Source: Rhodocollybia butyracea (lineage: Eukaryota > Basidiomycota > Agaricomycetes > Agaricales > Omphalotaceae). Taken from it: a stretch of 64,000 bases of DNA. Position 1 is the first letter of the stretch. Each line of letters opens with the position of its first letter. The notes under the pieces were generated by a model. That model did no database searches. It had not been told where the DNA came from and saw nothing but the letters and a program-made list of their open reading frames with translations. Of this stretch, positions 33,971 through 47,917 are shown one piece after another. The stretch covers positions 62,001 through 126,000 of the forward strand of contig JADNRY010000065.1 in NCBI GenBank assembly GCA_015501585.1. Direction: 5' to 3'. The translations under genes and the position numbers were made by a program.

Positions 33971-35347
33971 TCAAGCTTGTACGTTTTGCCTGGAAGATAT
34001 CTTAGTTTAGTTACTATTCCAGTCGAGTAAGAGATAACTTACGCGAATTCGCCAATGACGTTGCCTTGAGGTGAGTACTCACAAACATAGTAGCTGGCCA
34101 ACTGGAAGGAATTGAGATGCATAAAACGATACAACTGTCAACGAAAGACTTACGCCGAAACTGGCTGCGAAAATGCCACTGCAAGATGCTACCGCACAGC
34201 CCACTTGGGTGGTACCTTTCCACACCATTTGAGTGAAATGGGATGCTACCGGGTCTGCACTATTGTATTGGGCTTCGACGACAAATTAGATAAACAAACA
34301 GTAAAGAAAGGATGGGAGCACTTACAAACTTCACTAGACCAGGATTCCATCGCCTGGGGAATGCCATAGCTGCTTCCAGTACCAGCAGCCAGGTTTTCTA
34401 GAAAATATCACAAATTAGTTGTATTCGAAAGCGAGACTAGATAAGGACATACCTCCGAACGGACCAAGAGTTCCTCCAGAGTGTTGGAAGACACAGTTGT
34501 TTGCCCATTTCTGAGCCGCTGCTGCTGCGTCGTTGCTCCACGTAAGGGCAGTCGCACCGTGCTGGGCTCGGACTGTGTTGTGGGCGGACAGATATGCTTG
34601 GACATCGCTATCCGAAGCACCTGATCCATTAGAGCCGGAAGACCCAGAGGAACTAGAAGAACTGGAAGAGGATGCGGTAGTGACGGCCGGAGCAGGAGCG
34701 TTGGTGGTGGGTGCAGCCTGCTCGACGGTGGAGGAGGTGGTTGGAGGGGGAGGGGGAGGAGTGAATACAGAGGAACTTGTAGGGGAAGGTTGCTGTTCCT
34801 CTGTTGAGGAGGTTCCTCCGTGGATGAGGTAGAGGTAGGAGCCGGAGGGACAAATGTACTAGAGGAAGCGATAACGGAAGACGAGGACGCAATAAAGGAA
34901 GAGGCGGAGGCAGATGATGATACAGATGATACTGAGGATGAAGAGGCTATCTGGGTTGTAGACGCGGCTGCAGTGCTATTACTGAAGGTAGGTGGTGAGC
35001 TGCCCACGGCATGTGCAACTGAGACAGACGCAGCAGGGGCAGTAGCAGTGCTATTGGAGAAGTGATCAGAACTATTTTGACTGTCGGTAGATCAATACTT
35101 ACGAGGAGACAGACACTCCGCACGCTTCAGCGATTATGGAATCCCAGTTGCCCTCAGCCGTTTTCTGTATTACGGTGCCCCACGGGCCCGTTCCCATCAT
35201 GAGGCCCGGGTACCCCCACTTACCTGAGCACATTTCAACACAGTTTTTCTGCTGCCAATATTTCTTGGCACAGGCTGGCCCAGCAGACCCATAGGGTATA
35301 GCAGTAAGTATCGCAGCGGCAGAAAACAGTACAGCAAGACGAGTCAT
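33971..35347 (-). CDS. secreted CAP/PR-1-like protein with Ser-rich linker
   Basis: The signal peptide is MTRLAVLFSAAAILTAIPYG with cleavage near SAG. A small Cys-containing module follows (CAKKYWQQKNCVEMCSGKWG ... AEACG), then a long Ser/Thr/Pro/Ala-rich linker. The CAP domain starts DVQAYLSAHNTVRAQHGATA and contains LTWSNDAAAAAQKWANNCVF, QHSGGTLGPFGENLA (CAP motifs with the conserved His and Glu), HFTQMVWKGTTQVGCA and YVCEYSPQGNVIGEFA. A last intron (GTAAGT donor, CTTCCAG acceptor) adds the family-like end QNVQA, with TGA at 33971. Fungal CAP proteins bind sterols or lipids outside the cell (established for yeast Pry proteins). The linker looks like an O-glycosylated stalk. Confidence 0.85.
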
Positions 35348-35555
35348 GTCGATTGCTTAGAAAGCTAGAAGAAACGAAAGTGTTGATAAAAAGAAAGAAA
35401 GTCGTCCGAGTCGGGGACGCCTTGGTGGAACGAGTGAGAAGGTCAGAAGCCGTTGTGAGGAACAACTATGTTGAAGCATACCATTTGTATAACAGAGAGC
35501 CTTACAACCATCAAGTTGCCATAAGACCCAACAAAACACACTCCCACATACTTAC

Positions 35556-35912
35556 ATGTACCTTACCATGATGGACCCACCTTATTACATTCTTTTATCC
35601 AGCCAGCCTGCCAATTCCACTTCGCTCAGGCATCCAACAATCCAGTATCAGTATGCAGATGATTCACCTCTGGCTTTGCTCCCTCAGCATCCAGAAGAGC
35701 ATGTTCTCCTGTTCGAATATGATGAAAACGCGTCAGTCACAGTGACCAGCACTTCTAGATCGATGACTGTGACTGGTATCAAAGCGGAAGAAGCACCGGG
35801 GGCCGCTGTGGCAGAGGATACGCATAACGACAGAATGTATATTCTCGAAATAGAGGCAACAACGCAACCGGGCGAGGACAAGTTTGTGTCAATTCATGTC
35901 ACTCGGAACTGA
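35556..35912 (+). CDS. small hypothetical protein
   Basis: One uninterrupted frame of 118 codons: MYLTMMDPPYYILLSSQPAN, then HPTIQYQYADDSPLALLPQH, VLLFEYDENASVTVTSTSRS and an end EDKFVSIHVTRN. The start may be either of the Met residues at 35568 or 35571 (MMDPPYY), which give a cleaner N-terminus. The protein is acidic, with no membrane segment or signal peptide. The balanced composition and lack of long low-complexity stretches suggest a real gene. Family not recognised. It is divergent from the CAP gene, 208 bp between starts. Confidence 0.5.
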   Translation: MYLTMMDPPYYILLSSQPANSTSLRHPTIQYQYADDSPLALLPQHPEEHVLLFEYDENASVTVTSTSRSMTVTGIKAEEAPGAAVAEDTHNDRMYILEIEATTQPGEDKFVSIHVTRN

Positions 35913-36173
35913 TTGATAATAATGGACCCATTCTAATTCTAGACTTAATCACGAACGCCCCTCTCCTCGAGCGGTTGTAGCTCAGTTTAAACAAAGGCAA
36001 GTTTCTTCAATCCCATGTTTGTGTTCGGAACTGCAACTGGGCAATAGAAATTTGGCTATTCGCCGAGCTCTCAACTATCCTGAAAATTCAAAGTCTACCG
36101 CTTTGACGACAGTATCTTGATATGATTATCAGTCTTTAATGTACATTGCCAATGATTCCCCAGCTCGCATGGC

Positions 36174-37214
36174 CTATCGCCTTTTTCCTTTGCCTCGACT
36201 CTTGGTTGCCGGCTGTGTACGAGGAGCTTGAGGAGACGGTTGAGAAGACGGCTGATCCTGCCCGGAAACAGCCTCCATGAGGGCGGACATCCTATGGTCA
36301 AGAGAATCAGAGATGCCAACTTGCCGAATAGAACCCCAGACCCACCCAGACCTAAAATCCCCATTTTGAAGAGCACTCTGAGCGTGTGACATCTTGGCCT
36401 GTTCTTTTCTCAACTCTTCAAGAGATTCAGGACCCATGTTTTTCTGTCGACGAAAAGTTAACCATATCACACCGTATACGAGGACAGATAGGCTTACCAT
36501 AAGATATGGCATGCCCAGGACCATGCCACCAGCAAATATCATCATCAAAATCATAGGACTCTTGAGCATACCCATAATGTTGAAGGATTCTCGTGGCACG
36601 AAATAATCAAATTTTTGGCGAGCAGAGAGTTTGAGGGGATATGTGAGTAGCACCGTCGAAGGAGGGTTCATAGGGGTCCCAGGAATGTAAGGGCGCGCTT
36701 CGACAGTGGGTGTTTCTTCCGATTCTGTTACATCTATACGTAGCTTGACAGCAAAGTAATTATCGGGGCGCATGTACCAATCGACCTACAGACGAACCTG
36801 GTCAAATAAATAATCATGCGAGATTACTGAAAGAAGATATGTGCCAGAAGGTACATTCGGACTATGGAAGGTCAAGCAGTCAACATTCATAATTCTTTGT
36901 ACAATAGATGTTGCTCACATTATGAAAGTACCGTCCTTTAATATTCCGCCGCTGAATTTCTCGTCGTCTAGAACAGCTCTTGAACGACCAAGTTCGCTGT
37001 ATTCTAAGCTTGTCGTCATATACGTGTTTCTCGTAGTAGGTAAACGTTATCCTTACCACGGCACACGTCGTTCCACGAAATACGTCCCTTTACATCGACA
37101 GCGATGCTGCCTAATGAAAGGAATCTATTTACATGAGATTCGAAGAATTTACACAAATTCATAGACCTACCCAAGGAATAATAGCACCAGTGTTTGCAGT
37201 ATTTGCAGCGCCAT
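36174..37214 (-). CDS. EMC7: ER membrane protein complex subunit 7
   Basis: Subunit of the EMC insertase, which places transmembrane helices in the ER membrane. Exon 1 is a signal peptide (MALQILQTLVLLFLG). It is followed by the luminal beta-sandwich: SIAVDVKGRISWNDVCR, LGRSRAVLDDEKFSGGILK, DGTFIM, DVPSGTYLLSVISHDYLFDQ. The large last exon has MRPDNYFAVKLRID, the hallmark YPLKLSARQKFDYFVPRESF, NIMGMLKSPMILMMIFAGGM in the membrane helix, and a basic cytosolic tail rich in Pro, Ser and Gln (TKSRGKGKRR). Short introns have GTAGGT, GTAAGG and GTGAGC donors. Head-to-head with UTP23, only 80 bp between ATGs. Confidence 0.9.
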
Positions 37215-37294
37215 GACAGGAGAAAGAAGAACGACTTAGAGCGCCTAACGTTTGAATTTCTTTTTCTCCCGCTCCCACTGTGTACGATATCATT

Positions 37295-38379
37295 ATGAGG
37301 CAAAAACGAGCAAAAACTTACAGAAAGCTTATGAGCCTTTATTCCATGTCTTTTGGATTTCGACAGCCCTATCAAGTGCTTGGTCAGTACAATGTTCAAC
37401 ATCGCAATAACCTTGTTCATTATTTTTCTCTACAGTCGATTCCGAAATCTGCAAAGCCTCCGTAGACCACAAAATCGAACTCGCAAAGCAATTGGGAACT
37501 GTGACCCAAGGGGAAATTAAGCCAAGTGAGCTCCTCTTCCTAAATATATGGTTCAAGAACTTGATATCGAACACGTCCAAGCATTTTAGTGATCACTCAA
37601 TGTTGTATACACGAATTATATTTGCAACGAGGCCAACAGCCTGCGGTGGATTTAGCGAAAACTTTTGAACGGCGAAAGTGTAATCATCGGGAACCTATCC
37701 CTGGAGATGATTGTGTAGCGAGTGTCGTCGGTTGGTAAACTTTTCCTCGCTTAATCCACGATATCTCACAGGAATTTCACGCAGGAGACTCGAATAAACA
37801 TCGTTATGTTATCGCTACTCAATCTAACCCCCTTCGGAGCAAACTGAGGTCAATACCTGCTGTCCCAGTGGTTCATATAAATCGCTCTGTCATGATTTTG
37901 GAGCCTGCGAGTGACACGACAATGAGAGCTAAAGCTTTGGTATAGTTTCGTATTTTCCATTCCTCAATTATGCTGATCCACTCATGTAGATGGAACAGCA
38001 AGCTTTGACTTCCACATCTTCCACTGAAAAAGCTATCCTGAACTCTTCATCCACCTCGGAACCTCCGCCAAAAAAGAAACGAGGTCCAAAGGGTCCAAAT
38101 CCCCTGAGCGTGAAGAAGAAGAAAGTATCTGACTCGCTACCTGCGAACAAAGTCAAAGCAGACCAAAGACCAAAAGAAAAGAGAGTTGCTATAGAGGCAG
38201 ATAATGAGGGAGATGCAGATGGCTCTCGGAAGCGAAAGAGGCCCGCGGGTGAAGAGGGACACGGCGCAGAATTAAATGTTGTCGAAGGCGAATCTTCGAC
38301 AGGCTCTCGCAAACGAAAGCGCCGACGGAAAGGTACTTCCAGTTCCATCGCTAATGTCAACAGTCACAGCGAGGAGTAG
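37295..38379 (+). CDS. UTP23: rRNA-processing protein UTP23
   Basis: Small-subunit processome factor of the Fcf1/Utp23 PIN-domain group, needed for early 18S rRNA processing in the nucleolus. The N-terminus MRQKRAKTYRKLMSLYSMSF with GFRQPYQVL is diagnostic. Exons continue VDSEICKASVDHKIELAKQL, HELYLQRGQQPAVDLAKTFE, RRKCNHREPIPGDDCVASVV, NKHRYVIATQSNPLRSKLRS and IPAVPVVHINRSVMILEPAS. The C-terminal exon carries the family tail PPPKKKRGPKGPNPLSVKKK, several Lys/Arg nucleolar signals and a longer basic extension (RKRKRRRKG). The C2HC-like zinc ligands C (KCNH) and H are kept. Like yeast Utp23 it probably lacks nuclease activity (family knowledge). Confidence 0.93.
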
Positions 38380-38970
38380 AAGTAGAATATGGTGAATATT
38401 AATTAAACATGCCTTTGATAGGAATACAGGTGATAAGCCTGCAGTGCGTGGGTGAGAAACCCAAAGATCCGGTGGGGCAGGATGGAACAACCGGGATGAG
38501 TGACCATTTTGCGAGTGGGATGGAGGCAAACGCAGAATGCGGTAGATACAGATGCGAAACGATGATGGCCGACCATACGCACAGGTGTAGGCCCTAGAGT
38601 GGTCTCACCTCACCTGATGTCCTACTTACGTTCGTGAAGATCGCTTCAAGATGGATCTATGGTACTCAAAATTTCTGATCTGTGTTAGGTCTTGTAGTCT
38701 CTCTACTCTATTCTCATTTCTAGATCGTCATTGATCAATCCAATCTCCTTGCCACTTGCAGTTGAGTAAGTAGTAACATCAGCGCTCAGCGTTGTTAAGC
38801 AAATCAACAGTTTCCTCACAAAGGAAAGCACCAAAAAGGCGCTTCCAGATCATAGCACACATAAATGGTGAGAGACAGGTAGAAGTAGATTATGATTGAA
38901 GCGCAGTGTGATGTGTGTTACAGATATACAAATGTATGGTTAATATACAAGCTCAGCTGAAGCGACCGAA
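38380..38970. other. convergent intergenic region
   Basis: About 590 bp between the stops of UTP23 and polyubiquitin. One 62-codon open frame near 38409 has no domain and is not called. No RNA gene is seen. Confidence 0.45.
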
Positions 38971-40288
<1,318 letters not shown>

Positions 40289-40345
40289 TTACGAAGTTGG
40301 GGGGTTTAAACAAAGCGTTGGAGGGCTATGCCGTTGGGTTCCAGC

Positions 40346-40352
40346 TTATATA
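40346..40352 (-). promoter_or_regulatory. TATA box of polyubiquitin gene
   Basis: Read on the minus strand this is TATATAAG, 67 bp before the ATG, a strong consensus TATA box fitting an inducible, highly expressed gene. Confidence 0.65.
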
Positions 40353-40385
40353 GCCACCCGGCCGGCACGGACCGGACCAGAATGA

Positions 40386-40397
40386 TCTCGAACTTTC
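40386..40397 (-). promoter_or_regulatory. heat-shock element candidate
   Basis: On the minus strand GAAAGTTCGAGA matches nGAAnnTTCnnGA, the binding site of heat-shock factor, about 35 bp upstream of the TATA box. Heat-shock control of polyubiquitin genes is well established in yeast; here it is inferred from the motif. Confidence 0.5.
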
Positions 40398-41156
40398 TCA
40401 GCGCTGCTGAGTCGCTGACTAGCGTTGACTACGGAAAACGGAAAGACAAACACCGAACGATCTAAGTAAGGAGACGGTTTAACTATGCAGCTTATCTCGG
40501 AACGTCCTTGTGCCTAATATATTCGCCACGTACTTCTAGAGATCTTGTCCTTAGAATCTACGGACCTTAGTGCAGCCTAGAGACTACAAATCGTCAAAAG
40601 TATTCTGTTGAGTTGCCACCTTTATTATTTGGGAGGGTGGACATTTCTCTCCACCGGTCCCAACTGGAGAACTTCATTGGAATCTTTTTACTATTCCAAA
40701 CTATTCGGTCATTTCGAGTGATGCGTTTGATCCAAATTCTCTCCGAGCATACATAGATTCAATCACATCGCTATCTTGAAATTAAAAACCGAAGCTTACA
40801 GATAAGAGAATATCCTTGAGTATAACAATTATGGCCCGCCCGCGTTGCTGGTCAGACGACTGGGTGCAAGTCAAAAGTCGATTGTGTCGACTACAGAACA
40901 ATGTCGGTCTCCCGCTCGCAGAAGCATGTTCGCATGAAGGAGCTGCTGGGCAATACTAAAATCTCGATGATTCTGCTTCTGAGGAGAAATTTTAAACGCA
41001 TATCGATACGTTTATCATATGTTTATTAGCCAGTGACCACGATACTTTTATGAACTTATCAATCGCACTGTACTCGAATTTTCCCTTTGGAGCCAGATCG
41101 GAAAGGGCTGTTGTGTATGCAAGCTGCTCATGAACGGTCAAACATGTGCTTTATTG
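40398..41156. other. intergenic, upstream of polyubiquitin
   Basis: About 760 bp between the polyubiquitin promoter elements and the stop of the WDR5 gene. No coding exon or RNA gene is supported. Confidence 0.4.
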
Positions 41157-42615
<1,459 letters not shown>

Positions 42616-42675
42616 GATACGTCTCGGCGCTTGTACGGCGCTAAAAGTTTTTTTGTTTCACTCTCCAAAATCATC

Positions 42676-43617
42676 ATGAGCTCTTCATGGATTTCGCCTC
42701 CTACGAGAACGGAGCTTATTGAAAATTTGGTATCTGGCGTCGGTAAGTACTACTTGGCCTTCCTGTCATCTGTTCTCAAGGATTTTGCAGACCGTTATAA
42801 CCCTTCAAACGTTGGTATTCTCGAAGACTACCTTTATCACCAAATACGGAGCCAAGAATATGACTGTTTAGCCAATCTTGCAATTCTGAAACTGTTCGTC
42901 CTGCATCTGGATCCCACTGTTCCTCTTTTCGATTAAATTCTTTCAGCTACCAATTCAACCCCGATCTATACAACCCCGACGTAGTCGTTAACATCCTCAT
43001 AAAGGCTCTCGGTGCCTCGCCTCTACCAGATTTCAATCTCTGCATATCTCTTCTTGACGAGAGACCACCAAACGCGGCCCTCGACGAACCCGATCCTCTC
43101 CCAGCCTTGCTGCCTTTACTACACGGACTACATCATCTTCTGTATCGCTGCCGCTTCCCCGCCTTCTGGAGGGCATACCGCTCAGAACAGCTGGAGAGCC
43201 TTCGAGACAACTATACTGTGGAATGTGCCGGATTCGAAGACTCGATACGAGAAGTTGTTATTCGTGCTGTCAAGTCGACCTTTACCCGAATTGGCACTGA
43301 TCGATTGAGTTTGTATCTCGATCTGCACTGTGAGTGGTAGCTTCTGTTTTTTTGTTTAGGATACTAAGTAAATCTGCTCGCTTTTTTTTCAGCTCCGGAG
43401 GCTTTGAAGGCTTACATCGACAAGTTAGACTGGACGCTCAACTCTGATGGCACAGTTGTTAGCATTCCTCCTAATCCTGATAACCAGATCGAGGCTATTG
43501 TAGTCCAGGAAAGCATCAAGCTTCCTCGTAAGTTTCGTACACGACTTATTTCAAACATTGACCTAACTTTTTGTAATAGAACTTGGCAAGGTCATCTCAC
43601 AAGCAGCGAAGGTTTAA
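42676..43617 (+). CDS. translation initiation factor eIF3 subunit K
   Basis: PCI/HAM-domain subunit of eIF3, which recruits the 40S ribosome. Exons read MSSSWISPPTRTELIENLVS, DRYNPSNVGILEDYLYHQIR, SQEYDCLANLAILKLYQFNP, LDEPDPLPALLPLLHGLHHL, YRCRFPAFWRAYRSEQLESL, EDSIREVVIRAVKSTFTRIG, PEALKAYIDKLDWTLNSDGT and the end LPQLGKVISQAAKV with TAA at 43615. The NVGILEDYLYHQI and YDCLANLAILKLYQFNP strings are diagnostic. The intron after GV uses a GTAAGT donor and a CAG acceptor. The subunit is absent from budding yeast but present in most filamentous fungi and animals. Confidence 0.93.
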
Positions 43618-43662
43618 GATGAAATACCCTAGGCTGTAAAACCGTCACCTCCGTTCGACTAC

Positions 43663-44853
43663 TCAGAGGAGACTTATCCAGAGGCACGTAAATATGCTTG
43701 AGACCACGTTCACCTTTGTACAAGCAGTTAGAACATGTATCACTGAAAACATACAGCACTTGCCTGGTTGTTCGTCAGTACATTAATCCCACTGATAACC
43801 TTTATAGGCCCTGTCAATGGGCTTTCATCTTGTAGGATTAGCTTTTTATTTTCAGAGAATTTTGTCTGCTGTACAGTTGCGCCAAGAAGTGAATCGACCT
43901 ACGAAGAATAAGTTGGAGCAAAAAGTCATACACGAAGGCTTACCAAACTACCGGTGCCTCCCCCAACGGTACCCCACCAGATCATGGACAAGAGAATTTC
44001 CATCCAGCTTTCTCTACACTTGGAACTTTCCAGTATCAGGCATGCGCCAGCAGTGAGTCCCATAATAGCGCCACCAGCAAGTGAGGCAAAGACACCGAAA
44101 GCGCTAACACCTCCATTTGTCCCTGGAGGTACTGGCTTCAAGGTCGTGATAAGAATAGGCTTGGAGCGGGAAAGTATTCCTAGTTCGGAAGCCAGCGTAT
44201 CGCCGAGACAACAAGCAAAGTGCCTAAATAATCAGCTATTGGTTAAGCTTACGGATGTACAAGATATCTTACCCCAGTGAAGCAAGAATGAGTGCTCTAC
44301 TCCAGCCATTCGCAACACTCTGGTCAATCGGACACCAAGAACCCCCATCTCCGTAAACAGGAATCTCGTTTGCCTTCAATTTGAGGGCATCTGCCAAGAT
44401 ATCGCTTAAGTCTAAGCTTAGCAGAGACACAAGGAAGGCCTGGAGACTTCCAGGAACGAATATGACATTCCACAGTACACATGCAATGAAAGCAGCGAAC
44501 GAGTTGCTTAGAACTTGCCAAACCTGTTCGATAACCTGCCTCATGGTACCCGTCCTCAAATTGCGATTTTTGTTTCTTTCCAACTAGATGAAATGTATGA
44601 GCATGGGGCATGGGGTTTAGAGGCATAGTTCACGATACTCGCATTTGGTAGCTCGGCTTCCTGTAAGGTAGAACACACAAAGACTCACGCCAAAGACTTT
44701 GACGCCTCCCGCCATCATCAACAAACCAACAACGAATGCTGTGGCTGCACCTCCAGGAGAAAGGGATTTCTTACGGAGGCCATGGATGCTCAGAAGCGAA
44801 GCAAGAAAGACTGGAAATATGGGTTTTGATAACTGGTTTTGGGAGTTTGACAT
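43663..44853 (-). CDS. TMEM19/DUF92-family membrane protein
   Basis: Polytopic membrane protein; the family is DUF92, with plant members linked to phytyl or vitamin-E metabolism and the fungal role unknown. Order: MSNSQNQLSKPIFPVFLASL, HGLRKKSLSPGGAATAFVVG, VFGVSLCVFYLTGSRATK, EDGYHEAGYRTAWQVLSNSF, FACCLGDTLASELGILSRSK, PILITTLKPVPPGTNGGVSA, GMIMGLTAG-type helices, and WWGTVGGGTGSLVDSLLGAT. The Gly-rich PGTNGGVS and the ASELG acidic motif are the family core. The last intron (43714-43763) has a GC donor (CAG|GCAAGT) and joins VLTNNQ to VNVVSSIFTCLWISLL. The start at 44853 is the first true ATG; the frame further up begins only with GTG. Confidence 0.85.
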
Positions 44854-44941
44854 AAGAAAGCTGAGAAGGCCCACGTGACAACTTTCATTATTTTCAAGAA
44901 ACGCGTTTGACTCGAACCACTATCTTCACCCAATCGTCACC

Positions 44942-47262
44942 ATGTCCAGACCCAGTATCCTCATCCTTGGTCTATTGGAAGAGGATTATCTTTCGTCTTT
45001 GTTTGAAAATCTCATATCCTCAATGCGTCAAGTCGCATCTTGTGAATACGCCACTCGGGCGAATGATGCTAAAAATGTTCTTGCTCGTGATCCTCCTCCT
45101 ACGGCCGTTCTCTCCATCGATGCCGGTCCAACAATGTCGAAATATCGCTCGTTGAATGAACAACTCGTGCGCTACGCCCGTGCCGGTGGAATTGTTGTGT
45201 TTGGAGGTAATTTCAGCAATCACTTTGCGTTCAACACTGCTACCGCGTTTTTTGGAGCATGGGGTGTTCCTTGGACATTGGGAGACTATCACCGCACTAC
45301 TGTTTATCTTAACCGCAATGGTGTACCGGGTATGAACCTCGCTGGTTTAGAATCTTCGTACAGCGTCAAAGCTCTGAATTTGGCTGATGTCGCTCCGGAT
45401 TCCGTTGTTTATTCTCCCTCCCTCGACTCTCTCACGCAGTCGCACGTTTTTGCCCCTACTTCAGTCGATATATCCCAAGCGCCTGCTGCCTTCACGAAGG
45501 TCGGTTCTGGCTACATGGGCTATACTGGAGATGTAAACGCAGAGCACCCTACCACCAAAATCATTATGGCCATGCTCCATCTTCCTCTCGATCAGTTCTG
45601 TCCTGATAACCGAGACAGATCTGTTGGTGTAGCCTTCGGTCCCAGCGGTGCTATCAAAGAGACTCAAAAAAGCCAAATGAGTGTCCGTCAAACGGCTAGC
45701 GGAAGCGGCAATTCTTCAGTTATGTCTACTTCGGGTGTAACCAGTGTCCATATCAACGACGAGAAAGTCAAATACTACAAACGACCTGGAATTCCTTCTC
45801 GGATAAACCCAAGTGTTCCTCGGCCCAGAGAGGCGGAAGTAAAGGCCAGAGCAATTCGTCGCGGCATTACTAATGAAAGGAAGAAGGTACAAGCTGAGAA
45901 ATTGAAAGAAAAGGCAAGGATTTCTCTTAAACCACAATTTATTCTTACACAATGTGTCCACAGGGAAATAATGTCTTCAGGGCTGGCACTTACCAACAAG
46001 CCGCAGATCTATACATGCAAGCGTCTCAGGTGTACAAGCCACTTCCTGTTTACATGAACAATCTGGCCGCCGCGTTGCTGAAGCTAGAACGGTAACGCAT
46101 TGTGTGTGTCTTCTATCTTGTCTCACATTCTTCTCAGGTGGGATGAGGCAGAAGTTGCCGCTGACCACGCCACTCTCATCGACCCGCAACTTATGAAAGG
46201 CTTTTTCCGACGTGGAATGGCGCGCAAAAGTGGCCACCTGAAGAAAGTGCTTGGAGCTGCTCGAGGTAAAGCCAATATCAGATTTTTGATTTGTTTGTTA
46301 TCTAAGGTTCACCCAAGGCTTTCAACGTTGCCTCGATCTGGACCCGACCTGCGCTGAGGCCAAGGCTGAGCTTGAAGCTTGTAAAAACGATCCTGAATTC
46401 GTCATGGCTGGTGATGAATCCGGCGACGACTCAGATAGCGACGTCGATTATTCTGATATGGACTCTGACATTGATAATGACGCCGTGTTCCTTTATGGTT
46501 TAGGCAGGGATTTTGCCCCAGGTCGTACCGTACATGTCCTCGATTGTCCATCTGACACGGAAGACCATCACCACAAGGGTAACAAGCTGCCTTGCCGATA
46601 CTACAATCATGAAGGTTGTCAGTTTGGAAAAGTATGTCGTTACATGCATGCTCCAGACAATCGCAGTATTCGTGACGAATTGTAAGTTTTACTATTGTTT
46701 GGAGCCTCAAGCTAATGATTTCGAAGGGGCCGAAACGTCTGTTTGCATTTCCTTGTGGATCGATGCAAATTTGGCAAGCGGTGTTGGTATACTCATGACA
46801 AAACTTATCTTCCTTCGAACGGTTGGTGGAATGATATGGAAGGCGTGGAAGATTACCAAGAGTTTTACGACGGCCTGAAGAAGGACCTGAAGCAAGACGG
46901 CGCTATGGATAACCTTGGTAGTGCTATGAATGGTACAGCAATGCCATGGGCTATCCATGCCAAGTGGAGAGCGCTGTTTAAGGAGATTGGTAATAAGTTT
47001 ACTGGCTTCCATGACGATGAAGACTGGTATGATGACGAGAGCGATGATGAAGACTTTTATCAGACTGGAAGGCCTAGCGGAAGCAGAGGGAGAGGACGTG
47101 CCAACAATTTCGGATTTACCGAAGACGATGTGAACGAGTTGTTGTGTCAGGGAGTAATGCCATGGGATGACGACGCTCAGGCAAGTAGCATGGATCATAA
47201 ATATCTTTAACTGACTGTATCTTTTCTGTCAGGCGGTTCTGGGTGTACTGAATAGCTACTAG
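44942..47262 (+). CDS. TPR and CCCH zinc-finger protein
   Basis: The N-terminal region (MSRPSILILGLLEEDYLSSL, ARAGGIVVFGGNFSNHFAFN, FFGAWGVPWTLGDYHRTT) looks like a glutamine-amidotransferase or flavodoxin-like alpha/beta fold. It is followed by a TPR block: AEKLKEKGNNVFRAGTYQQA, YMNNLAAALLKLERWDEAEV and MKGFFRRGMARKSGHLKKVL. Then come an acidic Asp/Ser run and two CCCH fingers (CRYYNHEGCQFGKVCRYMH and CLHFLVDRCKFGKRCWYTH, likely RNA-binding), and an acidic-basic C-terminus with an RGRGR patch. Introns 45914-45963 and 47181-47232 use GC donors. The first is supported by the uninterrupted TPR motif it restores. The chosen end DDDAQAVLGVLNSY (47262) assumes the second; reading through stops at 47210. 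Molecular role unknown. Confidence 0.75.
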
Positions 47263-47917
47263 TGAGACTCTGTTTCTGATTAAAGCTACTTTCGCCTTTA
47301 ACAAGCTCTATCATAAATAATATACTTAGTGACTCTCAGACTCATCGTGACCCCAGCTTAGAGTGCTCATTGTTGAGCATGTATAAGTTAGCTACTACTA
47401 TGTTGTCTAGATACTCAGTGTTAATCCATCTAGCAACCCACAGCTACATTTTTTCGCTATTTTCACTGCAATAGCCCAATGAGGCACCTACGATTACTAT
47501 CCAACTTGAAAGTCAAGTGAAGAACTGTCAGTAAGTTCAGTCATCGCCGTAGCATCTGGTTTGTCAAGCCATCAAGCACAATCAGAACAATTGTCAGAGT
47601 AGGAGGTAATGCCTGAGATTAAGCCAAAATTTCTGGAAATTCACAAAGTAATAAATAAATGTTCTTATTTTAAGTTTGTCGCATTGCCTTGATGTTGACA
47701 TCTGCACTGCCGTCATTCACTTGACAGAATACTTCTGACTTCCATCACCTCTTCTTGCCACGTATCTTCGAGCGATTCGAGACACCTTGGGCACCCAAAA
47801 GCTTTATCCGAAATTTCTGCGGCCTTTATAAACTGCGTCATTACGAGATACAGTGATCTCTTGCTCTTTCTGCTTGAGCTTCACTTGCAGTCTTACACGC
47901 ACTTTGAAAATCTCTGA
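47263..47917. other. intergenic, upstream of PMT2
   Basis: About 655 bp after the TPR-CCCH gene and before the PMT gene. T/C-rich close to the PMT start, as is usual for fungal 5' UTRs. No exon or RNA gene is supported. Confidence 0.45.

Noticed and set aside
34533..35065. Acidic plus-strand frames opposite the CAP linker
   Set aside because: Antisense shadow of the Ser/Thr/Pro-rich linker.
35970..36010. tRNA-like box A (TAGCTCAG) at 35977-35984
   Set aside because: No matching box B, acceptor stem or anticodon loop nearby.
38409..38597. 62-codon frame between UTP23 and polyubiquitin
   Set aside because: Lies in a convergent 3' region with no domain or conserved look.
44895..44915. Second B-box-like word on the minus strand (GGTTCGAGTCA)
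   Set aside because: Lies in the 88-bp gap between two start codons, lacks the final CC and any A box.
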